Under the pieces are notes generated by a model that saw nothing but the letters and a program-made list of their open reading frames with translations, had not been told where the DNA came from and did not search any database. 52,500 bases of DNA from Actinomycetes bacterium (GTDB lineage: Bacteria > Actinomycetota > Actinomycetes > Actinomycetales > Microbacteriaceae), in contig JAEWJX010000008.1 in assembly GCA_023386365.1 (NCBI GenBank), positions 1-52,500 on the forward strand, in the 5' to 3' direction. Numbering within the stretch: position 1 is the stretch's first letter; every line of letters begins with the position of its first letter. The position numbers and the translations under genes were made by a program. Below are positions 17,492-24,995 of the stretch, one piece after another.

Positions 17492-18019
17492 ATGGAACAG
17501 GTGGTGCTCCTGGCGGCCGACGGTTCGCCCACCGGCTCCGCGCCGAAGAGGTCCGTGCACACGCACGACACCCCCCTCCACCTGGCCTTCTCCTGCTACC
17601 TCTTCGACCCCGACGGCCGACTGCTGCTCACCCGCCGCGCGCTGTCGAAGGCCACCTGGCCGGGTGTCTGGACGAACAGCTTCTGCGGTCACCCCGGGCC
17701 CGGCGAGAACCTGAGCGCCGCACTCCACCGCCGGGTACGTCAAGAGCTGGGCGTCGCCCTCTCCGACCTGCGGCTGGCGCTCCCCGACTTCCGGTACCGC
17801 GCCGTCGACGCGAACGGCATCGTCGAGAACGAGATCTGCCCGGTGTATACCGCTGTCGTCGGCGACGATCAACTCCTGTCGCCCGATCCGGACGAAGTCG
17901 CAGAATGGGAATGGGTCCGGCCCGACGATCTCGCCGAGTCGGTGACGCGAACGCCGTTCGCGTTCAGCCCCTGGCTCGTCCTTCAGTTGCCCCGACTGCT
18001 CGCTCAGAGAGGAACGTGA
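17492..18019 (+). CDS. idi: Isopentenyl-diphosphate isomerase, type 1
   Basis: A 175-residue Nudix-fold isomerase interconverting IPP and DMAPP, the entry step for the carotenoid pathway. The catalytic Cys65 is in TNSFCGHP and a second conserved pair is in VENEICPVY (112-120); His67 is a metal ligand. An AAAGGAGA Shine-Dalgarno lies 6 nt upstream of the ATG. First gene of the seven-gene operon; the next gene starts 2 nt after its stop codon. Confidence 0.96.
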   Translation: MEQVVLLAADGSPTGSAPKRSVHTHDTPLHLAFSCYLFDPDGRLLLTRRALSKATWPGVWTNSFCGHPGPGENLSAALHRRVRQELGVALSDLRLALPDFRYRAVDANGIVENEICPVYTAVVGDDQLLSPDPDEVAEWEWVRPDDLAESVTRTPFAFSPWLVLQLPRLLAQRGT

Positions 18020-18021
18020 CC

Positions 18022-19128
18022 ATGTCGGCCCCCCTGATCGCCCCCGCAGCGCTTCGCGAGAGCATCGAGCGGGAGCTGAGCGTCTACTTCACCGAGCGCA
18101 CCGCAGCCGCCGAGGCGTACGGGCACGAGTTCAGCCTGCTGTGGCAGCACGCCGCACGGCACGCGCTGGGCGGCAAGCTGGTGCGCCCCGCCCTCATGGT
18201 TGAGGCGTACGACGCACTCGTGGCGGATGCGGATGCCGACACGGTCGGCGAGGAGCGCCCCGACCGGGCCACGCTCATCCGGCTGGCGGCATCCATCGAG
18301 CTGCTGCACTACTCCTTCCTGCTGCACGATGACGTGATCGACGGCGACCTGATGCGGCGCGGGCAGCCGAACCTCATCGGCTCGCTCCTCGACGACCGCC
18401 AGGGCACCGACCCGCAGACCCCGGATGCGGCGCTCCACTGGGCGCGTACCGGCGGCATCCTCATGGGCGACCTGCTGCTGTCGGCCACCCACCAGACGTT
18501 CGCACGCGCCGAACTCAGCCCCGGTCGGCGGGTCGCGATGCTCGACCTGCTTGACCACACCATCACCGAGTCGGTCGCCGGCGAGCAGATCGACGTGGCG
18601 TTGAGCGACGGCGTGGTGGCGCCCGACCTGGGCACGATCCTCGGGATGACGGCGCACAAGACCGCCACCTACACGTTCGAGCTGCCGCTGCGTGCGGCTG
18701 CGATCCTCGCCGGGGCGTCGCCCGCGCTCGAGCACGCACTCACCGCCGCCGGACGCCACCTGGGGCTCGCGTTCCAGTTGCAGGACGACCTGCTGTCGAC
18801 GTTCGGCGACGCCGACGAACACGGCAAGGACCCGTACTCGGACCTGCGCGAGGGCAAGCAGACCGTGATCCTCGCGTACGCACGGATGACCAGCGCCTGG
18901 CCGACGATCGAGCCGAAGCTGGCCGAGGGGCGGCTCGATGTCGCGGACGCGCGCCGCATCGCCGGACTGCTGACCGACTGCGGCGCGGAGGACTTCGCGC
19001 GGGGACTGGTCGACGAGCAGCTCACCGCCCTCTACGAACTGCTCGCCGGATCGGGCACCGCGATCCCCGCCGGGGTGCGGCAGGTACTGCTCGAGTTCGC
19101 GGGACGCCTCGACGGGCGGCGGGTATGA
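18022..19128 (+). CDS. crtE: Polyprenyl diphosphate synthase (GGPP synthase)
   Basis: A 368-residue trans-prenyltransferase. The first Asp-rich motif is LLHDDVIDGDLMRRG, and the second is QLQDDLLSTFGD (DDxxS rather than DDxxD). GGKLVRPAL near the N-terminus and KTATYTFELPL are also family marks. It makes geranylgeranyl diphosphate from IPP and allylic substrates. The ATG at 18022 was preferred to an in-frame GTG at 18016 because GAGAGG lies 9 nt before it. Its stop overlaps the crtB start (ATGA). Confidence 0.94.
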   Translation: MSAPLIAPAALRESIERELSVYFTERTAAAEAYGHEFSLLWQHAARHALGGKLVRPALMVEAYDALVADADADTVGEERPDRATLIRLAASIELLHYSFLLHDDVIDGDLMRRGQPNLIGSLLDDRQGTDPQTPDAALHWARTGGILMGDLLLSATHQTFARAELSPGRRVAMLDLLDHTITESVAGEQIDVALSDGVVAPDLGTILGMTAHKTATYTFELPLRAAAILAGASPALEHALTAAGRHLGLAFQLQDDLLSTFGDADEHGKDPYSDLREGKQTVILAYARMTSAWPTIEPKLAEGRLDVADARRIAGLLTDCGAEDFARGLVDEQLTALYELLAGSGTAIPAGVRQVLLEFAGRLDGRRV

Positions 19129-20036
19129 GCCGCGACCGCGAGGAGCGGAGCGCACTGGACGCGTTCACGCGGGCAGCGGAACGCGCGGCCGGCGAGGTGA
19201 TCGAGGAGTACTCCACCTCGTTCGGCATGGCGACGAAGCTGCTCGGGCCGCGCCACCGTCAGCACGTGCGCAACATCTACGCGATGGTGCGGGTTGCGGA
19301 TGAGATCGTCGACGGCGTCGCCGCCGAGGCGGGCCTCGACCGCGACGGCCAACGCGCCGCGATCGACGCCTACGAAGCGGAAGCCGCCCGTGCCATCCGC
19401 GCCGGCTACAGCAGCGACCTCGTTCTGCACGCCTTCGCCCGTACCGCGCGGGAGGCGGGCATCGGCGACGACCTCACCGGGCCGTTCTTCGCATCCATGC
19501 GCGCCGACCTCGGTCCGGAGGGCGACGACGGCGCGACCGGGCTCGTCTACGACGCCGCCGCCCACGAGACCTACGTGCACGGCTCCGCCGAGGTCGTGGG
19601 ACTCATGTGCCTGCAGGTGTTCCTGCGCGACAGCAACCCCACCGACGCCGAGCGGGAGATCCTCACCCGTGGCGCCTGCCGGCTGGGCGCGGCGTTCCAG
19701 AACGTAAACTTCCTGCGCGACCTCGCCGACGACACCGACCGGCTCGGGCGCAGCTACCTGGGCGACACCGGCAGACTCACCGACGCCGACCGCGACGCCT
19801 GGGTGCGCACCGTGCGCGACCAGCTCGCGGATGCCGCGGCCGCGATCCCGCTGCTCCCCCGCGACGCGCGCGCCGCCGTGCGCAGCGCGCTCGCCCTCTT
19901 CGCAGCTCTCACCGACCGGGTCTCCCGGACGCCCGTCGAGCGGCTGTACCGCGAGCGGGTGCGGGTGCCCGATCCGGTGAAGGCGCGCCTCGCGGCCGGC
20001 GCCATGTTGACCACCTGGCGGGAGGGGCGGGCATGA
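19125..20036 (+). CDS. crtB: Phytoene synthase
   Basis: A 303-residue squalene/phytoene synthase that condenses two GGPP to phytoene. The two Asp-rich substrate-Mg motifs are DEIVD (59-63) and RDLADD around 198-203 within NVNFLRDLADDTDRLGR. Length normal for CrtB. The ATG overlaps crtE by 4 nt, and its stop overlaps crtI by 4 nt, so translation is coupled across the operon. Soluble or membrane-associated. Confidence 0.96.
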   Translation: MSRDREERSALDAFTRAAERAAGEVIEEYSTSFGMATKLLGPRHRQHVRNIYAMVRVADEIVDGVAAEAGLDRDGQRAAIDAYEAEAARAIRAGYSSDLVLHAFARTAREAGIGDDLTGPFFASMRADLGPEGDDGATGLVYDAAAHETYVHGSAEVVGLMCLQVFLRDSNPTDAEREILTRGACRLGAAFQNVNFLRDLADDTDRLGRSYLGDTGRLTDADRDAWVRTVRDQLADAAAAIPLLPRDARAAVRSALALFAALTDRVSRTPVERLYRERVRVPDPVKARLAAGAMLTTWREGRA

Positions 20037-21652
20037 CGCGCACCATCATCATCGGCGCCGGCGTGGCCGGCCTCGCCGCGGCGGGTCTGCTCGCGCGCGA
20101 AGGTCACGAGGTGCTCGTGCTGGAGAAGAACGCCCGCGTCGGCGGACGTGCGGGCACCCTCGACCGCGACGGTTTCCGGTTCGACACCGGGCCGTCGTGG
20201 TACCTGATGCCGCGGGTCTTCGACCACTTCTTCTCGCTGATGGGCACGAGCACCGAGCAACAGCTCGACCTGTCGCTGCTCGAACCCGCATACCGGGTGT
20301 TCCGCGAACCGGAGGCGCCGGGGCAACCGGCCGAGACGGTCACCATCCCGCAGGGGCGCGAGCGCGTCGCCGCCGTGTTCGAGGGCCTCGAGCCGGGCTC
20401 CGCCGCAGACCTCGACACCTACCTCGCCTCCGCCGGGCACGCGGCCCGCATGGCCGAGAAGCACTTCCTCTACAACCCGTTCACCCGCATCCGCACCCTC
20501 GCCGACCGCGAGATCCTCGGCGACCTGCCCCAACTGGCGCGGCTGCTGCTCACCCGACTCGACCGGTTCGTCGCGGCGCGGTTCCGGCATCCGGCGATCC
20601 GCCAGGTGCTCGGCTACCCGGCGGTGTTCCTCGGCACCGACCCGTCGGCGGCCCCCGCGATGTACCACCTGATGAGCGCGCTCGACCTCGACGAGGGGGT
20701 GCGCTACCCGCAGGGCGGATTCTGGGGTCTCGTCGAGCGGATGGAGCACCTCGCGCGCGAGGCGGGCGCCGAGATCATCACGGGAGCCGAGGTGAGCGTG
20801 ATCACCACACGGCCGACGGAGCCCGGCTCGCGTCGCAAGCGACGCGTCTCCGGCGTGACCTGGCGCGATGCCACCGGCCGCCCGCGCACCGAGACGGCCG
20901 ATTATGTGGTGTCGGCCGCCGACCTCCACCACACCGAGACGCGGCTGCTCGGCGAGGCCGACCGCAGCTACCCGGAACGGTGGTGGCGGCGGCGCACCAG
21001 CGGCCCCGGCGCAGTGCTGGTGATGCTGGGCGTGCGCGGCGAACTGCCCGAACTCCCCCACCACTCCCTGTTCTTCACCCGCGACTGGGCCGCCAACTTC
21101 GGCGCGATCTTCGGCGACCGCCCCGTGGTGCCCTCCCCCGCATCCGCCTACGTCTGCAAGCCGAGCGCCACCGACGCCTCCGTGGCGCCCGCAGGGCACG
21201 AGAACCTGTTCGTGCTGATCCCGGTCCCGGCCGACACGACCATCGGATCCGGTGGACCCGACGGGCTCGGCGACCCGGCCGTCGAGGCGGCCGCCGACGC
21301 TGCCATCGACCAGGTCGCCGAGTGGGCCGGCATCCCCGACCTGCGCGAGCGGATCGTGGTGCGGAACACGCTCGGCCCCGACGACTTCGCCCGCGACTAC
21401 CACTCGTGGCGGGGCGGCATGCTGGGGCCCGCGCACATCCTCAGCCAGTCGGCCATGTTCCGCGCGCAGAACGCGTCGAAGCGCGTTGACGGGCTCTTCT
21501 ACGCGGGCGGCACCACCGCCCCCGGCGTCGGGGTGCCCATGTGCCTCATCAGTGCGGAGCTCGTGCTCAAGCACATCCGCGGCGATCAGACGGGCGGACC
21601 CCTGCCGGAAACGGCGGCCACCCCCGTAGCCTCGTCGCGGGAGGACCGCTGA
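20033..21652 (+). CDS. crtI: Phytoene desaturase
   Basis: A 539-residue FAD-dependent desaturase converting phytoene to lycopene. The N-terminus IIIGAGVAGLAAAGLLAREG is the dinucleotide-binding fold followed by an acidic end in VLEKN, and the C-terminal GLFYAGGTTAPGVGVPMCL is the CrtI signature that binds the FAD. The start is the ATG at 20033 overlapping the crtB stop; the frame is open further upstream but that part lies in crtB. Its stop overlaps crtYe by 1 nt (TGATG). Confidence 0.96.
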   Translation: MTRTIIIGAGVAGLAAAGLLAREGHEVLVLEKNARVGGRAGTLDRDGFRFDTGPSWYLMPRVFDHFFSLMGTSTEQQLDLSLLEPAYRVFREPEAPGQPAETVTIPQGRERVAAVFEGLEPGSAADLDTYLASAGHAARMAEKHFLYNPFTRIRTLADREILGDLPQLARLLLTRLDRFVAARFRHPAIRQVLGYPAVFLGTDPSAAPAMYHLMSALDLDEGVRYPQGGFWGLVERMEHLAREAGAEIITGAEVSVITTRPTEPGSRRKRRVSGVTWRDATGRPRTETADYVVSAADLHHTETRLLGEADRSYPERWWRRRTSGPGAVLVMLGVRGELPELPHHSLFFTRDWAANFGAIFGDRPVVPSPASAYVCKPSATDASVAPAGHENLFVLIPVPADTTIGSGGPDGLGDPAVEAAADAAIDQVAEWAGIPDLRERIVVRNTLGPDDFARDYHSWRGGMLGPAHILSQSAMFRAQNASKRVDGLFYAGGTTAPGVGVPMCLISAELVLKHIRGDQTGGPLPETAATPVASSREDR

Positions 21653-21987
21653 TGGGTTTCGTCTACCTGGCCGCCTTGCTGGCGGCGAGCGGATGCATGC
21701 TGCTGCTCGATCGCCGCTTCCGGCTGTTCTTCTGGCGCGACCCGCTCGCCGCGACCATCGTCACCGTGGTGGGTACCGCGTTCTTCCTGCTGTGGGATGT
21801 GTGGGGTATCGCGCTCGGCATCTTCCTGCGGGGTGAGGCGGTCATCGCCACCGGCATCGTGCTCGCGCCGGAACTGCCGATCGAGGAGCCGGTGTTCCTG
21901 GTGTTCCTGGTGCTCTGCACGATGGTGCTGTACACGGGCAGCGCCCGGCTGCTGGCGACGCGGCGACGCGACCGGGTCGAGACATGA
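21652..21987 (+). CDS. crtYe: Lycopene-derived C50 carotenoid cyclase, subunit CrtYe
   Basis: A 111-residue small membrane protein with three hydrophobic segments. PIEEPVFLVFLVLCTMVLY (about 75-93) is the PxE(E/D) motif of heterodimeric carotenoid cyclases. GGGAGGA lies about 6 nt upstream of the ATG. It acts with CrtYf in the membrane to cyclise the C50 intermediate into epsilon- or gamma-type rings. The ring type cannot be decided from the sequence. Confidence 0.9.
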   Translation: MGFVYLAALLAASGCMLLLDRRFRLFFWRDPLAATIVTVVGTAFFLLWDVWGIALGIFLRGEAVIATGIVLAPELPIEEPVFLVFLVLCTMVLYTGSARLLATRRRDRVET

Positions 21988-22313
21988 CCTACGCCTGGCT
22001 GTCGCTCGCGTTCGTCGGGGCGGCGCTCGTCGCCGGCATCCTGCTTCCCCTCCTCGACCGACGCCCCGGCAACCCGTGGCCCGACCTACGGGCCGTCGGA
22101 CTCACCGTGCTGGGTCTGTTCGTGCTGACCGCCGTGTTCGACAACGTGATGATCGGCGCAGGTCTCTTCCACTACACGCAGGAGCACCTCGGCGGCCTGC
22201 ACATCGGTCTCGCCCCGATCGAGGACTTCGCCTACCCGCTGGCCGGCGCGCTGCTGCTGCCGAGCCTCTGGACCGTGCTCCGTCGCCGTCGCCGCGGAAC
22301 GGATGACGCGTGA
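21984..22313 (+). CDS. crtYf: C50 carotenoid cyclase, subunit CrtYf
   Basis: A 109-residue partner of CrtYe with three hydrophobic segments. It shares the cyclase motif IGLAPIEDFAYPLAGALL (about 75-92) and the TAVFDNVMI segment. Both subunits are needed in the characterised C50 systems. It overlaps crtYe by 4 nt and is itself overlapped by the crtEb start (GTGA). Confidence 0.9.
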   Translation: MTYAWLSLAFVGAALVAGILLPLLDRRPGNPWPDLRAVGLTVLGLFVLTAVFDNVMIGAGLFHYTQEHLGGLHIGLAPIEDFAYPLAGALLLPSLWTVLRRRRRGTDDA

Positions 22314-23182
22314 GCGTCGCGAAGGACGCCGGCCAGCTGCTGCTGTCGTCGCGTCCGGTGAGCTGGATCAACACCGCCTACCCGTTCGGCGCCGCCTACC
22401 TGCTCACCACCCGTGAGGTCGACTGGGTGCTGGTGGTCGGTTTCGTGTACTTCCTGATCCCGTACAACCTCGCCATGTACGGCATCAACGACGTCTTCGA
22501 CTACGCCTCCGACCTCGCCAATCCACGGAAGGGCGGCATCGAGGGGGCCGTGCTCGCCCCGCGGATGCACCGCATCACCCTCTGGGCGGCGGTGATCACG
22601 AACGTGCCGTTCCTGGTGGCGTTGGTGGTCGCCGGGTCGCCCGCGTCGTGGGCGTGGCTGGCCGTCAGCGTGTTCGCGGTGATCGCCTACTCAGCACCCG
22701 GCCTGCGGTTCAAGGAGCGCCCGTTCCTCGACTCCGCCACCTCCAGCACCCACTTCGTGAGCCCCGCACTCGTCGGGCTCACCCTCGCCGGGGCGACGTT
22801 CACGCCCGAGCTGGTGGTCGCCCTCGTCGCGTTCTTCCTGTGGGGCATGGCGGCGCACGCGTTCGGCGCGGTGCAGGACATCGTGCCCGACCGGGAAGGC
22901 GGCATCCACTCGATCGCCACCGCGATCGGCGCACGCGCTACCGTGCGGTTCGCGCTCGCCCTGTGGGCTCTCGCCGGTGTCGCGATGCTCACCACAGGAT
23001 GGCCGGGCGCCCTCGCCGCGGTCATCGCCGTGCCGTACCTGGTGAACGCCGCCCCCTGGTGGAACGTGACGGATGCCACATCCGGCGACACGAACCGCGC
23101 CTGGAAGCGGTTCATCGCTCTGAACTACCTGTCGGGGTTCCTCGCCACGATGATCCTCATCCTGGTGTGGGTCGAGGGCTAG
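22310..23182 (+). CDS. crtEb: Lycopene elongase (UbiA-type prenyltransferase)
   Basis: A 290-residue UbiA-superfamily enzyme with eight to nine membrane segments. The Asp-rich motifs are NDVFDYASD (60-68) and QDIVPDREGG (189-198). In known C50 pathways it adds two C5 units to lycopene to give flavuxanthin/nonaflavuxanthin, which CrtYe/CrtYf cyclise. GTG start overlapping the crtYf stop. It is the last gene of the operon. Its TAG stop shares the palindrome CTAG with the stop of the convergent PIG-L gene. Confidence 0.93.
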   Translation: MSVAKDAGQLLLSSRPVSWINTAYPFGAAYLLTTREVDWVLVVGFVYFLIPYNLAMYGINDVFDYASDLANPRKGGIEGAVLAPRMHRITLWAAVITNVPFLVALVVAGSPASWAWLAVSVFAVIAYSAPGLRFKERPFLDSATSSTHFVSPALVGLTLAGATFTPELVVALVAFFLWGMAAHAFGAVQDIVPDREGGIHSIATAIGARATVRFALALWALAGVAMLTTGWPGALAAVIAVPYLVNAAPWWNVTDATSGDTNRAWKRFIALNYLSGFLATMILILVWVEG

Positions 23183-24021
23183 ATCGGGTCCTCCGCCAGA
23201 TCGCGGACGTGGTAGAACTCCTGGTCCCACAGCAGGTAGACGAGCCACGCGGGCAGCGAGTACGCCGACTGCAGGTAGTCGCGCTGGGAAGCGTGGATCT
23301 CCCAGCCCTCCATCTTCTTGCCCACCTCGGCCGCCATCGCGTACTCGGGGTCGGGCTGGTTCTCGGCCACGAACTTCCCGGTCTCGCCTCCGAACATCGA
23401 CAGGGCGACGGCCGGGCTGATCGAGTAGAGCACGTGATGGGGGCCCTTGTAGGCGCCGTCCTCCTCCACGATCTGCGCGATCGCCTGCTCGGTGAGCTCC
23501 CCCATCTTCATGTGGTCGAGGTGGCCGGTGGCGCCGGTCTCCGGCCAGAAGGCGAGCACCACATCCGGCTTGATCCGCTTCATCGCGGTGACGAGACGGT
23601 CGACGATCTCCTCCTCGGGCACGTCGGGCACGCCGCCGTCGGGGTAGTCCCACACCTCGTGCTCGTCGACGCCCAGATTGAAGCTGTTGCGCAAAGCCTC
23701 CGCCTTGCGCACATCCCCCAGATCCTCCTGGCGTGCCACTTCCGGCACCTGGTGACCGGCTTCGCCACGGGTGGCGGTGATCATCGCCGTGTAGGCGCCG
23801 TCCTGCGTCTTCGCCCGCCAGAACAGCCCGTTGACGGTCTGCTCGTCATCCGGGTGCGCGAACACCCCCAGCAGGCGGGTGCCGCCCACTTCGGCGTTCA
23901 CCGAGTCGACACCGCGGGCGGTGGGCATGTGGAACAGGCTGCGGCCGAACCAGACGCCGCCGATGACGACGACGAGAAGGATGGCGGCGACGACGATGAG
24001 CGCGATCCAGCGCTTGCGCAT
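23179..24021 (-). CDS. Membrane-anchored PIG-L/LmbE-family deacetylase
   Basis: A 280-residue protein with an N-terminal transmembrane helix (about 6-27), so the catalytic domain is probably outside. AHPDDE (55-60) is the zinc motif, and GHLDH near 167-171 gives the last His ligand. Family members remove N-acetyl groups from sugars or related amides (for example MshB in mycothiol formation); the anchored form here differs from cytosolic MshB, and its substrate is unknown. It converges on crtEb, sharing 4 nt. Confidence 0.88.
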   Translation of the reverse strand: MRKRWIALIVVAAILLVVVIGGVWFGRSLFHMPTARGVDSVNAEVGGTRLLGVFAHPDDEQTVNGLFWRAKTQDGAYTAMITATRGEAGHQVPEVARQEDLGDVRKAEALRNSFNLGVDEHEVWDYPDGGVPDVPEEEIVDRLVTAMKRIKPDVVLAFWPETGATGHLDHMKMGELTEQAIAQIVEEDGAYKGPHHVLYSISPAVALSMFGGETGKFVAENQPDPEYAMAAEVGKKMEGWEIHASQRDYLQSAYSLPAWLVYLLWDQEFYHVRDLAEDPI

Positions 24022-24119
24022 GAGGGACTCCCGGGTGCTGTGGACGTGCGAGCACCACGGACACCGGTGTCGCAGCGCTCATCCTCCCCCGGGATGCGGC
24101 GGGAGCGAAATCGATGGCC
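24022..24119. other. Short intergenic spacer
   Basis: 98 nt between the LLM-class oxidoreductase stop and the PIG-L start on the minus strand. No convincing promoter, hairpin or RNA seen. Confidence 0.3.
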
Positions 24120-24992
24120 CTAGCGGGCGGCGGGGTCGACCTCGCGGATCACGTCGGCGAGGACCTCGACCTTCTCGGCCGCGTCCGCTCCGCGCGGCCA
24201 GAGGACGGCGATGGTGGTGATGCCGAGCCGGCCGTAGCGCTCGATCGCGTCCGTCAGGGCGGCGCGGGATGCGAGGGGCCGCTCCTCGCCGTAGCCCAGC
24301 ACGGCCAGCCGCCGCAGGGTCGCGGGATCGCGGCCCAGCTTCGCACACTCCTCATCGAGGATCGTCGACTGCCGGGCGATCTCGGCTTCGGCGGTCGGCG
24401 CCGCAACCCGGGTGTCCTGCGCGATGTCCTGGGTGATCCACAGGTCGGCGAGCTCCGCCGCGAGCCGCATCCCCTTCGGCCCGGTGCCGGCGACCGCCAA
24501 CGACGGCGCGGGCCCGGGTGATCCGCCGAGCCTCACGTCGCGCACCGTCGACCACCGCCCCGTGGCATCCACCCGCTCGGAGGTCATCAGGTCGCGCAGC
24601 TGGTGCGTCCACTCGCGGAGGCGCTCCATGCGTTCGGCGCGGTCGAGCGGCGGCCCGCCGAGCGCATCCGAATCGGCACCCGGTCCACCGGCCCCCACGC
24701 CGACGATCAGGCGACCTCCGGCGATGTCGTCGAGCGTGAGCAGGCTCTTCGCGGTGACCGCCGGATGCCGGAAGTTGGGCGTGGTGACCATCGTCCCGAC
24801 GCCGATCCTGGACGTGGAGGCGGCGACGGCGGCGAGGTACGTGGTCGCCTCGTGCCACCGCTCATGACGGGGGTCGAGGTTCAGGTGGTCGTACACCCAG
24901 CCGCGCCGGATGCCGATGCGCTCGGCGAGCGTCCACTCGGCGACGCTTTGCGACCAAGGGGCGTCGGGCCACATCACGGCATCGATCTGCAT
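24120..24992 (-). CDS. Luciferase-like (LLM class) flavin-dependent oxidoreductase
   Basis: A 290-residue TIM-barrel enzyme. The strand-turn segments RIGVGTMVTTPNFRHP (about 62-77), GRLIVGVGAGGPGAD (about 92-106) and the PSLAVAGTGPKGMRLAAELAD stretch match F420- or FMN-dependent LLM proteins. Without the substrate loop assigned, the cofactor is open; F420 is common in this family in actinobacteria. It starts 3 nt after the stop of the LuxR-type regulator, so it is likely in the same operon. Confidence 0.88.
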   Translation of the reverse strand: MQIDAVMWPDAPWSQSVAEWTLAERIGIRRGWVYDHLNLDPRHERWHEATTYLAAVAASTSRIGVGTMVTTPNFRHPAVTAKSLLTLDDIAGGRLIVGVGAGGPGADSDALGGPPLDRAERMERLREWTHQLRDLMTSERVDATGRWSTVRDVRLGGSPGPAPSLAVAGTGPKGMRLAAELADLWITQDIAQDTRVAAPTAEAEIARQSTILDEECAKLGRDPATLRRLAVLGYGEERPLASRAALTDAIERYGRLGITTIAVLWPRGADAAEKVEVLADVIREVDPAAR

Positions 24993-24995
24993 CCG

